Assembly: GCA_011800805.1 (NCBI GenBank)
Contig: MPNW01001742.1
Span: forward strand, 26,092-36,679
Reading direction: 5' to 3'
Source of the DNA: Hirudo medicinalis
Taxonomy: Eukaryota; Annelida; Clitellata; Hirudinida; Hirudinidae
Length of the DNA: 10,588 nucleotides
Part shown: positions 1 through 7,305 of the stretch, piece by piece
How positions within the stretch are numbered: the first letter of the stretch is position 1
How the letters are laid out: each line of letters opens with the position of its first letter
Translations under genes and position numbers: made by a program
Notes under the pieces: generated by a model
Seen by the model: the letters and a program-made list of their open reading frames with translations, nothing else
Told to the model about the DNA's origin: nothing
Databases searched by the model: none

Positions 1-22
1 TTCAAAAGAGATTTTTTTAAAG

Positions 23-340
23 GAATATATCAGCAAACAGGAATCTAAAATTAAAGTGAGATTTTTGTTAAATTAAACAAGTGAATATATAAGCGATTAT
101 AGAAATACATTTAACGTAATTATAGTGATTTGGTTGACTCGTTTACGCCTTATCAAGAGTTTTAAATATCTGTTTCAGGATATAAAAAACAAGAATGAAG
201 AGGTTTGAGATTGACATTATGTGCATGTTGGTTGTAGGTGACTAAAAAAATACCTTACATTTTAGGATTTAATGATGGTTGGGAATTTGGTATTTCTCTT
301 TCTTATAATTATTTGGAAGATTTTAAATCCTGACTTTTAG
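23..340 (+). CDS. 3' end of a micro-exon coiled-coil/tail-anchor gene (copy A, partial)
   Basis: Three exons are visible, all joined in phase 0: 23-55 (33 nt, EYISKQESKIK), 179-202 (24 nt, DIKNKNEE) and 266-340 (75 nt, ending in TAG at 338-340). Acceptors end in AAAG, TTCAG and TTTTAG; donors are GTGAGA and GTTTGA. Exon lengths match the last three exons of the complete paralogue at 1726-3197 exactly. The last exon encodes a hydrophobic stretch (VFLFLIIIW) and ends in Asp-Phe, as the paralogue does. Ile residues at the predicted coiled-coil core positions are kept while most other residues differ. AATAAA follows six bases after the stop. The 5' exons lie left of the window, so whether the gene is complete is unknown. 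The function is not recognised; by inference it is a membrane-anchored coiled-coil protein. No internal stop or broken splice site is seen. Confidence 0.75.
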
Positions 341-346
341 CCGGAA

Positions 347-352
347 AATAAA
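347..352 (+). promoter_or_regulatory. Poly(A) signal of copy A
   Basis: AATAAA lies six bases after the TAG at 338-340. The complete paralogue has the same motif five bases after its stop, so the very short stop-to-signal distance is a family trait. Confidence 0.6.
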
Positions 353-1190
353 TTTCAGTAGCTACATGCTGCCTTTATTCTGATTTTGTGTAGAAATTCA
401 GTTCTTGAGAAACTTCTTAAGCAACACTTTAAGATATTATAAAGATTTGATTGAGATTGTCAAAATGAAGTAACGGACCAATGTGTCTGATGTAATAGAA
501 TTCATTTTCGCCAAATCTCCTAGTTACTCTGCAAAGATAACCCGATTTCATTTCCATTCTTTGGTTCAATTTTTGGTTTCTTTGGTTCATTTGCTATGAC
601 GTTGTAGGAACCCTCAAATTGTTAACTGCAAATGCCAACATTGAAATATGTTCGAGTAGATCTTTTGTCTAAAAATTCAAAATTCAAAATATTTGATAAA
701 TACTCGAATAATTTTGATAAAAGCATCTGGAATGTGTGAAACAAACACCTCAAATTCGGTAGCGATTGAGGATGAAATTTCCACCTCTAATTGACCAATA
801 TACTCTTCTCATACCATCCATCTTTAGAGACGTTACAAAATTCACCGTGAAAAAGAGATTCGTGCGCAGGGTGTTGGGCACAAATCACATCCACGAACCC
901 AGGGCGAAACCTGGGGGTCTAGAAATAATGCGTCTCGTGTGGAGTGACAGCGTCTTACAGAGATGATTCAACAAATTATAAAGTACAGTTTAATCAAACT
1001 CCAAAAATAGTTGATTCATTTGCAAATTAAATCGACGACTTAATTATCTATAATTAACTCGAATTAAATAAACATTTAACTTTAATTAACAACGTTTTAT
1101 AAGTGCCAAGTTGGAACTACCACGTACTCATGAGGCAACGAGAATTCCCTAGTCGTCCTTGAATGAACTTCTGGGAGGACCTAATTTACA
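353..1190. repeat. 3' flank of duplicated unit, copy A
   Basis: No gene is seen here. The sequence is homologous to the flanks of copies B and C. Runs such as the one around 595-665 (GCTATGACGTTGTAGGAA and onward) recur near 4434-4510 with few changes. The stretch 780-830 recurs at about 4617-4667 almost base for base. The part from about 960 to 1190 matches about 5083-5320 but is absent from copy B. A small GC hairpin (CCCAGG / CCTGGG, 898-915) is found only in this copy. The 66-codon open frame at 766-966 is not conserved in the other copies, so I do not call it. Confidence 0.8.
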
Positions 1191-1303
1191 ACCACTGCAA
1201 TTTTTAATCTTATTAAAATTTCTTGTGGACACAAAACAATACAAAGTGGAAGATGCTTATAAAACAAACAGTCCACGAGGGACAGTTGTATTTATTTTGC
1301 ATA

Positions 1304-1463
1304 TGTATTTGGAGGATCTTTTGAGTGCCTTATGTATCCTAATAAGATGTGAAGGCACTTTTTAATCGATCTACATTTATGTTGCGCCCCTACCCGATGG
1401 CGTTCCCTGGCGGTGCAAGCTGGGTTGCAAACACGACACATTGCGATCGCTGCAGAAATTAGA
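1304..1463 (-). repeat. Dispersed hairpin-bearing repeat element, copy 1
   Basis: Read on the minus strand, this matches 7144-7305 over about 150 bases with small gaps. Shared blocks in order are AATTTCTGC, CGCCAGGGA, a CGCC...GGGGCGC dyad, ACATAAATG, GATTAAAAAGTGCC, GGATACAT, CACTCAAAAGATC and AAATACA. No open frame is shared. It looks like a short non-autonomous element (MITE- or SINE-like). I see no clear target-site duplication, so the boundaries are approximate. The interval 1190-1303 before it holds nothing I recognise. Confidence 0.65.
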
Positions 1464-1725
1464 GTAAACGAATAAGCTGTCATTTTCGTTCTTCTTGTTG
1501 TCGCCTTTTTATTTATACGTTTTTATGTTTTAAATAAATTAGTAAATAAGTGTAACTCTTTTTAAATTTATACATTAATATTAATAATTTCATTATTTTT
1601 AAATATTTTCTACCACATTAACATTTAAAATTATTTTAAAAACTAAAATACTGTTGTTCTTTTATACTTCGCTAGGCATTCAGATCCAATCATTATTATT
1701 GTATTGGTAGCAGGATATCGCTAAG
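1464..1725 (+). promoter_or_regulatory. Probable promoter and 5' UTR region of copy B
   Basis: This very AT-rich stretch lies between the dispersed repeat and the start codon at 1726. A TATA-like TTTATAC sits near 1661-1667 and a TCAGATC initiator-like site near 1680-1686, but the spacing of about 20 bases is shorter than usual, so neither is firm. A TAG at 1708-1710 just before CAGGATATCGCTAAG could equally be a 3' splice site for an upstream or spliced-leader exon. The location is supported only by the downstream gene. Confidence 0.3.
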
Positions 1726-3197
1726 ATGTTGAAACACGTGCTCTTGAATGCGAAAATGTTAAAAAGTTCCGCACGATCATTCGCTTTACCAGCAAGAACT
1801 TTTAGAGGAACAGATAATGTCAAAAGCATGGAGGTATAATGATATATGCTTTTATTTATTTAGCAGTTCAAGACGGGACTTACGGTGGCAATGCACATTT
1901 AGCACAGATGTTTGTTTAAGCTAGCAAAACGTGCTTACAAATGATTACATTAAAACGTTGGTCGGTATCCCTAAATTTAAAAATTTCAACAATATCAACT
2001 GCTTTCATGAGGCCCTTAAAATCTAGATTTATAGATATTTATCTTTATATAGCGTAAATATTTGAATCCCTGTTTGCATTTTGCCTCTCTTTTGATCTTG
2101 TCAGATCTATATAGATTTTCAATTTCATGAAGCAGGAATAGAATAGGGTTTTGAATGGAGTTAGTTGCCAAGAGTAGCTTGATTTAGCTTTTACCCGCCA
2201 CTGCCAGCAATCGAACGGTGCAACCCGCGAGTCTGTCTTATGCTAAGTGGCGGAAGTCTTAACCATTAGCTCAAAGCATCCGATCATTTGTGTAGCGCCC
2301 CTACCTCTTCCTTTTCGCTACATGCAAGAACGCTTACCTGCACACCTTGTAATTACATTCATCAATAACCGAATAGCATTGTACAATTTTTCAAGAAAGC
2401 ATGATTTATTTAAAAATAATGATTCATTTAGCATTGTGGATCAATTTTATGTCGGCGTGACATGTCCACTAATGATATTGAAAGGCTTGAGGTAAGATAC
2501 TGCGATCATTTTGATAATATCAATTTATATTTTACAACGATATTTTTTCAAATATTGTAGGAATTGATAAGGGAAACTATGCAATTGAAGGTATGATTTC
2601 TCGAATTTATCACACTAATATCATCATTAATATTATACCTAAAATAAATATCAAATATCTTGGCTAATATTTATTTTTATTTTGTAAATAACAGGCTGCG
2701 ATCAAAACGAAAATATCTGAAATAAAAGTAACAGTTATTTATTTAAATTATTATGACATGTATATGAAATTGGAGTTCATTACAGGCACTGGAGAAGAAG
2801 AATCTTGACCTCGAGGTAAGATTACTTTAAATGACTCATGCGAGCTGCCTATTTAAAAGAGATTTTTTTAAAGGAATCTATTAAGGAGCGGGAATCTAAA
2901 ATTGAAGTAAGATGACTGACATTTTTTATTATTTTTAAATCGTTATCGAAATTAGCGATTATAGAGGCACAGTTAACGTGATTTCAACGATTTGGATGAC
3001 TTGTTTATACTTATGAGTTTTAAATATCTGTTTCAGAAATTACCATTGGAGAAACAACAGGTCTGAGATTGAAATCATTTACCTGTTGGTGGTGCATGAC
3101 TAAAAATTCTGTTATATTTTAGACTCGCGCAATGTATCTCGTTCTTGCCATTATATTGTTTATGGCAATGCCATACAAGCGGTGTTTGGACTTTTAA
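1726..3197 (+). CDS. Micro-exon gene for a coiled-coil, tail-anchored protein with a presequence (copy B, complete)
   Basis: Seven exons, every intron phase 0 and GT-AG: 1726-1833, 2561-2590, 2695-2727, 2786-2815, 2874-2906, 3037-3060 and 3123-3197, giving 110 codons and TAA. Two introns are only 58 nt. Exon 1 encodes 36 residues starting MLKHVLLNAKMLK, rich in Lys/Arg/Ser/Ala with no acid before Asp30, like a mitochondrial presequence; RSF/A (17-20) resembles a processing site. The micro-exons read ELIRETMQLK, AAIKTKISEIK, ALEKKNLDLE, ESIKERESKIE and KLPLEKQQ. Together they form an unbroken heptad from residue 35 to 84: a = M35, T42, I49, I56, N63, I70, I77; d = L38, L45, K52, L59, L66, R73, L80. 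The last exon encodes a membrane segment (YLVLAIILFMAM, 91-102) and a short tail with Lys-Arg, ending Asp-Phe. ATG 1726 is the first in frame before a clean donor. The layout resembles a short, head-less analogue of MCUR1/CCDC90 proteins, but I recognise no sequence homology. Function unknown. Confidence 0.83.
2160..2310 (-). mobile_element. tRNA-derived SINE-like fragment in intron 1
   Basis: The minus strand reads like a tRNA-type pol III head. GAGCTAATGGTTAAGAC (plus 2256-2272) resembles an A box, and about 40 bases on GTTCGATTG (plus 2208-2216) resembles a B box, off by one at the last position of GWTCRANNC. CTGGCAGTGGCGGG follows. No cloverleaf tRNA is evident, so it is a SINE fragment or tRNA relic rather than a tRNA gene. 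Its upstream end carries TAGGGGCGCTACA, similar to the core of the dispersed hairpin repeat at 1304-1463 and 7144-7305, so the two may share a module. Ends are approximate. Confidence 0.45.
2432..2491 (+). CDS. Candidate extra exon of copy B (cassette or alternative first exon)
   Basis: A consensus donor (CTTGAG/GTAAGA) ends a stretch preceded by an acceptor-like TTCATTTAG. The exon is 60 nt, open in phase 0 and followed by a 69-nt intron to exon 2, in keeping with the other short introns. Its last residues, NDIERLE, match the end of exon 1 (DNVKSME) in hydrophobic spacing and final Glu, so either joins the coiled coil in the same register. It contains an ATG at 2462, 30 nt before the donor, and an in-frame TAG lies just upstream of the acceptor. 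Used as a first exon it would give MSTNDIERLE in place of the presequence; used as a cassette it would insert 20 residues including two Cys. Splicing cannot be decided from sequence alone. Confidence 0.5.
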
Positions 3198-3202
3198 TTG
3201 GC

Positions 3203-3208
3203 AATAAA
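3203..3208 (+). promoter_or_regulatory. Poly(A) signal of copy B
   Basis: AATAAA lies five bases after the TAA at 3195-3197. T/G-rich sequence with three GGTTATTTA motifs follows (about 3218-3268) and could act as a downstream element, or as ATTTA elements in a longer 3' UTR. Confidence 0.65.
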
Positions 3209-3905
3209 GTACATTTTGGTTATTTACTGGTCGGTTATTTATATAAATTTACATATTTGGTTATTTATTTTCGGCTTGCCAACAATTGCAACATTTGCCC
3301 AGTCGACATGATGTCTGAAATTAAGAACCGTTGAGACTACCATGCCAGTTTTGTCCAAATTGCGGACGGATTGTGGCCCTCATTCGGATTTTGTGAGTAA
3401 AAGCGACAATTCTAGAAAGGCCATCTTACAATTTCTGTGAGAAATTTATAAATATCTGATTGTGATTATCAGAATTAGGTAATGGCCCATTGTGTCTAAC
3501 GAGTTGGAATTCTATTTAAGGTTTTAACAAGTAATTGAGGCAGAACAAATTTTGAACAATACATTGGTCAGAATGTTAAGAAATTAAAGCACAAATATAT
3601 TCGTATTTCATTTTCAATCTTTGTTGGTTATGACCTAGGATATTGCTATAGCGTTGTACAACATTGAAACATATTCATACAGTAGATCTTTTGTCCAAAA
3701 GTTACAAAAGTAAAATTCTAAAATATTATTTGAAAAATATAACATCTAGAATTTGTAAAACCAACTGAATATCGGCAGGGATGGTGGATGATATATCACC
3801 TCTAATTGACCAATGCACTCGTCTCATGCCATTCATCGTCACAAAATATTCACCCTGAAAATGACCTGGCAGAGTCGTGCACGGGGGGTTGTGCACAAAT
3901 CAAAT
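3209..3905. repeat. 3' flank of duplicated unit, copy B
   Basis: No gene is seen. After about 150 bases absent from copy A, the sequence from about 3360 aligns to the flanks of copies A and C. Examples are ATTATCAGAATTAGGTAATG (3464-3483), GTAGATCTTTTGTCC and CACCTCTAATTGACCAATG (from about 3798). The copy ends near 3905 after the GGGGGTTGTGCACAAATCAA block. The interval 3906-4000 is AT-rich and not assigned. Confidence 0.75.
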
Positions 3906-4098
3906 CCACAGAAAAAATTAATTTTACTAAAATAAAAATTATATCTATTTTTGTCGATCGATATAAGGAATAAGGGTAATTGAAAAAGGGAAAATGCTCA
4001 ATCTCTGGATTCTAAATATTATCTTATAATATCATAGCTAAATTAAACATTAAAATATCTTAGCTAACAGATATTTATATTTATTTTGTTAACAACAG

Positions 4099-4221
4099 GC
4101 TGTGATGAATACGAAAACATCTGAAATTAAAGTGACAGTTATTTATTTAAATTATTATGACTTGTATAGGTTGTTATCGGTTGGTAGGTTGTCAATGTTT
4201 GGAGTTTTACTTGACAATAAA
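4099..4221 (+). pseudogene. Relic copy C of the micro-exon gene
   Basis: The 33-nt exon 4099-4131 (AVMNTKTSEIK) matches exon 3 of copy B at 28 of 33 bases, with intact AACAG acceptor and GTGACA donor. The following intron matches at 35 of 37 bases. The sequence then jumps into material matching the intron 6/exon 7 end: TGTTTGGAGTTTTACTTGACAATAAA (from 4197), with the stop TAA changed to TAC and AATAAA kept at 4216-4221. Exons 1 and 2 are absent upstream and exons 4-6 are deleted. The region is also open from 4102 through the former intron to a TAA at 4285-4287, so a read-through terminal exon is possible but unsupported. Most likely a pseudogene left by unequal crossing-over. Confidence 0.7.
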
Positions 4222-5320
4222 AGTATCTTACGATTTCTTCAAGAAATTAATAAAAGAATTGCGCTTGCGATTGTCAGAATTAGTTAATGGGCCAATGTGT
4301 CTGATGTGATGGAATGTGAGGCAGAATAAAGTTGCGAATATTTCAGAACAACCGATGGGTCAGGATGCCAAGAAATCTGAGCACAAAATAACCACATTTC
4401 ATTTCCATACTTAGTTCTTACGACCTAGAATATCGCTATGACGTTGTAGGAAACCCTCAAATTGTTAACCGCAAATGCCAACACTGAAATATGTTCATGT
4501 AGATCTTTTGTCCAAAATGTATTTATATATATTTCTACATCAAAAAGTATTTGATAAATACTCGAATACATTTGATAAAACCATCTGAAATTCGTTAGTA
4601 ATGGTGGATGAAAATTCCACCTCTAATTGACCAACATACTCTTCTCATACCATCCATCTTTAGAGACTCTAAATACTCCTGAAAAAGGACTGGCAGAGTC
4701 GTGCAGAGGGGGTCGTGCACAAATCAAATCCGCGAAACAAGGGTGACGAAATAATCTCGTCTCGTGTGGAGTTCCTGTTCTCCGTGGCGTGTAATGAAAT
4801 TGATACTCGGTCGGTCGGCGAAGATCGATTATAAGTTATGCTCGAGCAGATGGAAAACAGTGATTTCCGGAGTATTTAATTAATTGATGTATTATTGGTA
4901 ATATAATCAATCATTTGATTGCGTTGTAATAGTAATAATAATAATTAAATAATAGTAATAATAAAATAATAATAATGGTAATAATAATAGTATTAAAAAT
5001 AATGGTAATAATAATAGTGATAGTAATGGTAGGAAGCTGCACTAGTTGGAAGTTGTTGTCGTAGTCATGACAACATCATTACAGAGATTCAATAAAGTTT
5101 AATTAAACGCTAAAAACTATTTAATTCATTTATAAATTAAATTAATAACTTTATAATCTGTAATTAACTCGAAATAACTAAATATTTAATCTTGACAAAG
5201 CTCTCAACCTTAATTAATAACTTTTTATGAGTGCCAAGTTAGAAGTACCACGGCGTCAGTTCAATGGTAATTAGGGCTCCCTAATGGTCCTCGATTGAAC
5301 CTCTGGGAAGACCTCGGTGC
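4222..5320. repeat. 3' flank of duplicated unit, copy C
   Basis: Homologous to 410-1190 of copy A, closely so at 4434-4510 and 4617-4667. Between about 4775 and 5080 it has an insertion, not in copy A, that includes an (AAT)n array. After it, homology resumes at TTACAGAGATTCAA and runs to the CTCTGGGAAGACCT block near 5313. No gene is seen. Confidence 0.75.
4927..5027. repeat. (AAT)n-rich microsatellite
   Basis: Imperfect AAT/ATA/TAG trinucleotide run with GGT interruptions, inside the insertion that separates the two halves of copy C's flank. Confidence 0.9.
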
Positions 5321-5720
5321 GTGTCACTACCCTCCAATGGAATCTACAAAAAGTAACATGTAAAAAATCTATTCTTACAAATTGTAAAAATGAATGGCAA
5401 GGTCTTCTTTGATGTGATCAACTCTTTCTTTTTTCTTGTGTTCGATGTGCCTACCTGCTTAGCTTGTTAATGAGGATCAGTCTGATGGCGGGAGAGAGAG
5501 TGCTTCCCAAAGGCTGACACTTGAGCGGTTTTATTTCAGTTTCTTTTTTGCGGCTTTAAAGTTTTCATTTGAGGTATTTTTGGTGTTTTTTTGTTGAAAA
5601 AAATTTCTCCGAATTAATAAAAATATACAACGTGAGTGGCCAGGGTCGCTTTCCATGAACTGGATGTTGGTGGAAAAGTTTGTAGGACGTGACTTTGAAA
5701 TCCAATCTTGTTTAATCCAT
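5321..5720. other. No gene recognised
   Basis: Unique-looking sequence with no long open frame apart from a minus-strand frame that is mostly His codons read from the adjacent GAT repeat. Nothing here is supported as coding or RNA. Confidence 0.6.
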
Positions 5721-5757
<37 letters not shown>

Positions 5758-5767
5758 AATGATGATG
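5721..5767. repeat. (GAT)n microsatellite
   Basis: About 15 GAT/ATG trinucleotide units with one AAT interruption. It creates a poly-His open frame on the minus strand that should not be taken as a gene. Looser GAT/GAC repeats continue to about 5822. Confidence 0.95.
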
Positions 5768-5800
5768 GCTGATCACGACTGACGATGATGACAATGACTG

Positions 5801-6136
5801 ATGATGACGACGACTACAATGACGTCGTTTATTGATTTATTTATCACCGTTGATCAAGTCTTTACAATTTATCTTTACAATCTATTTATATCCACCAATC
5901 CCACGTCGGGGGAGTGGCAAAGCGGGTCAGCACTCGTTCTAAGGTCGAACTTAACATCCGTCGACAAGTTTTATCTCACAATCAACGTCATCGTCATCCT
6001 CGCGATGTCAACACTACCAAGTTTTATTCCAGTCATTTATAGGACTTTTAGTTTATTGGATAATAAAAAAAATTATTTCTCAAAGAAGTCAACTGGACCT
6101 CTTAAACTCTGCTCAAAGAGCGCGAAAAGCGAGTGA
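5801..6136 (+). other. Open frame of 111 codons, doubtful
   Basis: The frame starts inside a GAC/GAT-rich tract (MMTTTTMTS) and continues with two hydrophobic stretches (about residues 10-30 and 58-80) and a Lys/Ser-rich end. There is no recognisable motif, no convincing Kozak or splice context and no paralogue in the window. It is more likely a chance frame or a decayed exon than a gene; recorded because it is the longest plus-strand frame not made of repeats. Confidence 0.12.
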
Positions 6137-6204
6137 ACGTGCTGGACAGTCACGTGATATCCTTAATGGGAGTTGGTCTGAAGGTGGCGCTTGGGGAGAA
6201 GTTG

Positions 6205-6225
6205 CATGATGATGATGATGATGAT
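6205..6225. repeat. Short (GAT)n microsatellite
   Basis: Six to seven perfect GAT units. The following 6226-6300 is AT-rich with nothing recognised. Confidence 0.9.
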
Positions 6226-6373
6226 ATTACAATAAAATGAAACGCCTTGTAATGTATTAATTAATTATTGTCAATAATTTGTATTCAGATCGGATCGACA
6301 CAGATTTTAAAAAAACGGGGCACGGTACGATATGGTTGTAATCTGATTGAAGTGTTTCCTCAGAAACCACCGA

Positions 6374-6540
6374 GCGATAATAACGCCAGTCTTGTTAAAT
6401 TGTCCTTCGATAAATGGCGAACGTAAACAGTACAAGTTATATTATCGCCCGCGATGACGTAATAGCGACTTGATGACGTCAGAGTTGCGTAGGTTTGTTT
6501 GGTTAGGAATGTTTGGCACTTTGTTCGTCCGGTTGATTTT
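6374..6540. promoter_or_regulatory. CpG-richer candidate regulatory module with two CRE sites
   Basis: This part is less AT-rich than its surroundings. It contains GTAAACA at 6423-6429 (forkhead core), TGACGTAA at 6455-6462 and the perfect palindromic CRE TGACGTCA at 6474-6481, whose start is 19 bases from the first CRE, close to two helical turns. Two TGTTTGG motifs follow at about 6496 and 6509. An inverted repeat GCGATAAT/ATTATCGC (6374-6381, 6441-6448) encloses a second, CGCCA/TGGCG. CRE and forkhead motifs are known binding sites; that they act here is inference. No gene start is recognised on either side. Confidence 0.35.
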
Positions 6541-6716
6541 AGTTCTTTGGTAATAACAAAGAATAGAAAGTGTGAAGATTGTTCTTTTTTATTGTTATTT
6601 TTTTTTAATAAATAAATAAATTTTCAATAGATTATTATTATTATTTGATTTACTCCTAGTTTAATTATAAAAATAATAACTCTCTAATATATTCTATACG
6701 TTTTACATTTATATAG

Positions 6717-6758
6717 TTAATAATAATAATAATAATAATAGTAATAATAATAATAATA
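6717..6758. repeat. (TAA)n microsatellite
   Basis: About 14 TAA units with one TAG interruption, in an AT-rich gene-free stretch (6560-6860). Confidence 0.95.
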
Positions 6759-6860
6759 CATTTAAAAATACAAATAAATTTAAAACACACCTAACGACGT
6801 ACAAAGTAAATATAATTTACAAAATTTATTTGTAATACTAAAAGAATAACATAAAGATTT

Positions 6861-6913
6861 ATGGATGGATGGATGGATCGAAGAATGAAAACAACAACAA
6901 CAACAACAACAAC
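6861..6913. repeat. (ATGG)n followed by (AAC)n
   Basis: Four ATGG units (6861-6878), then about eight AAC units (6889-6913). Confidence 0.9.
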
Positions 6914-6960
6914 TAACGACAAAGTTGGGGCTTGTCTCAGAGCCCTCTTATCGACTGCAA

Positions 6961-6977
6961 AGGTCAGGAGAAGGTCA
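6961..6977 (+). promoter_or_regulatory. Perfect DR5 nuclear-receptor half-site repeat
   Basis: AGGTCA, five bases (GGAGA), AGGTCA. This is the consensus spacing bound by RAR/RXR-type receptors. No target gene is recognised next to it, so activity is unproven. Confidence 0.3.
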
Positions 6978-7143
6978 CATACATCATGCTCGATGCGAGG
7001 CTATCTCAGGTGACATCAATGGGATAATCAATTACGCACTATTGATTGATTTTTCACTAATAATAAATTAAATTAATAATAAATATAAATATAAATTAAT
7101 AATGTTATTGTTATTAAATAATATTATTATCCGACTTCTTTTG

Positions 7144-7305
7144 AAATTTCTGCGCCAAGTCATACTATTTTCAGAATATGTTCACATTTTCGCATTTATG
7201 CGCCAGGGAGCGCCCTCGGATAGGGCGCTACATAAATGATAGTGATTAAAAAGTGCCAAATCGGATACATTTGGATACACTCAAAAGATCGGCTAAATAC
7301 AACAC
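7144..7305 (+). repeat. Dispersed hairpin-bearing repeat element, copy 2
   Basis: Plus-strand copy of the element at 1304-1463. It carries an 8-bp perfect GC-rich hairpin: AGCGCCCT (7209-7216), loop CGGAT, AGGGCGCT (7222-7229). The other copy retains the same dyad with mismatches. The element ends in AAATACAA, which runs straight into the pentamer satellite. Confidence 0.65.

Noticed and set aside
766..966. 66-codon frame in copy A's flank
   Set aside because: The homologous stretches of copies B and C do not preserve it, and the flank behaves as non-coding.
1864..1884. Possible 21-nt (one-heptad) micro-exon in intron 1 after TTTATTTATTTAG
   Set aside because: The donor (GTGGCA) is poor, and the intron from 1834 would be only 30 nt, too short to splice.
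2208..2290. tRNA gene on the minus strand
   Set aside because: A- and B-box-like motifs are present, but the B box is off consensus and I cannot fold a cloverleaf; a SINE fragment fits better.
2247..2495. 82-codon frame overlapping the SINE-like fragment and the candidate extra exon
   Set aside because: It begins in the tRNA-like sequence and is out of frame with the supported splice-compatible exon; its end overlaps the consensus donor at 2491/2492.
5531..5794. Poly-His protein on the minus strand
   Set aside because: The His run is the GAT microsatellite read in one frame, and the rest has no protein-like pattern.
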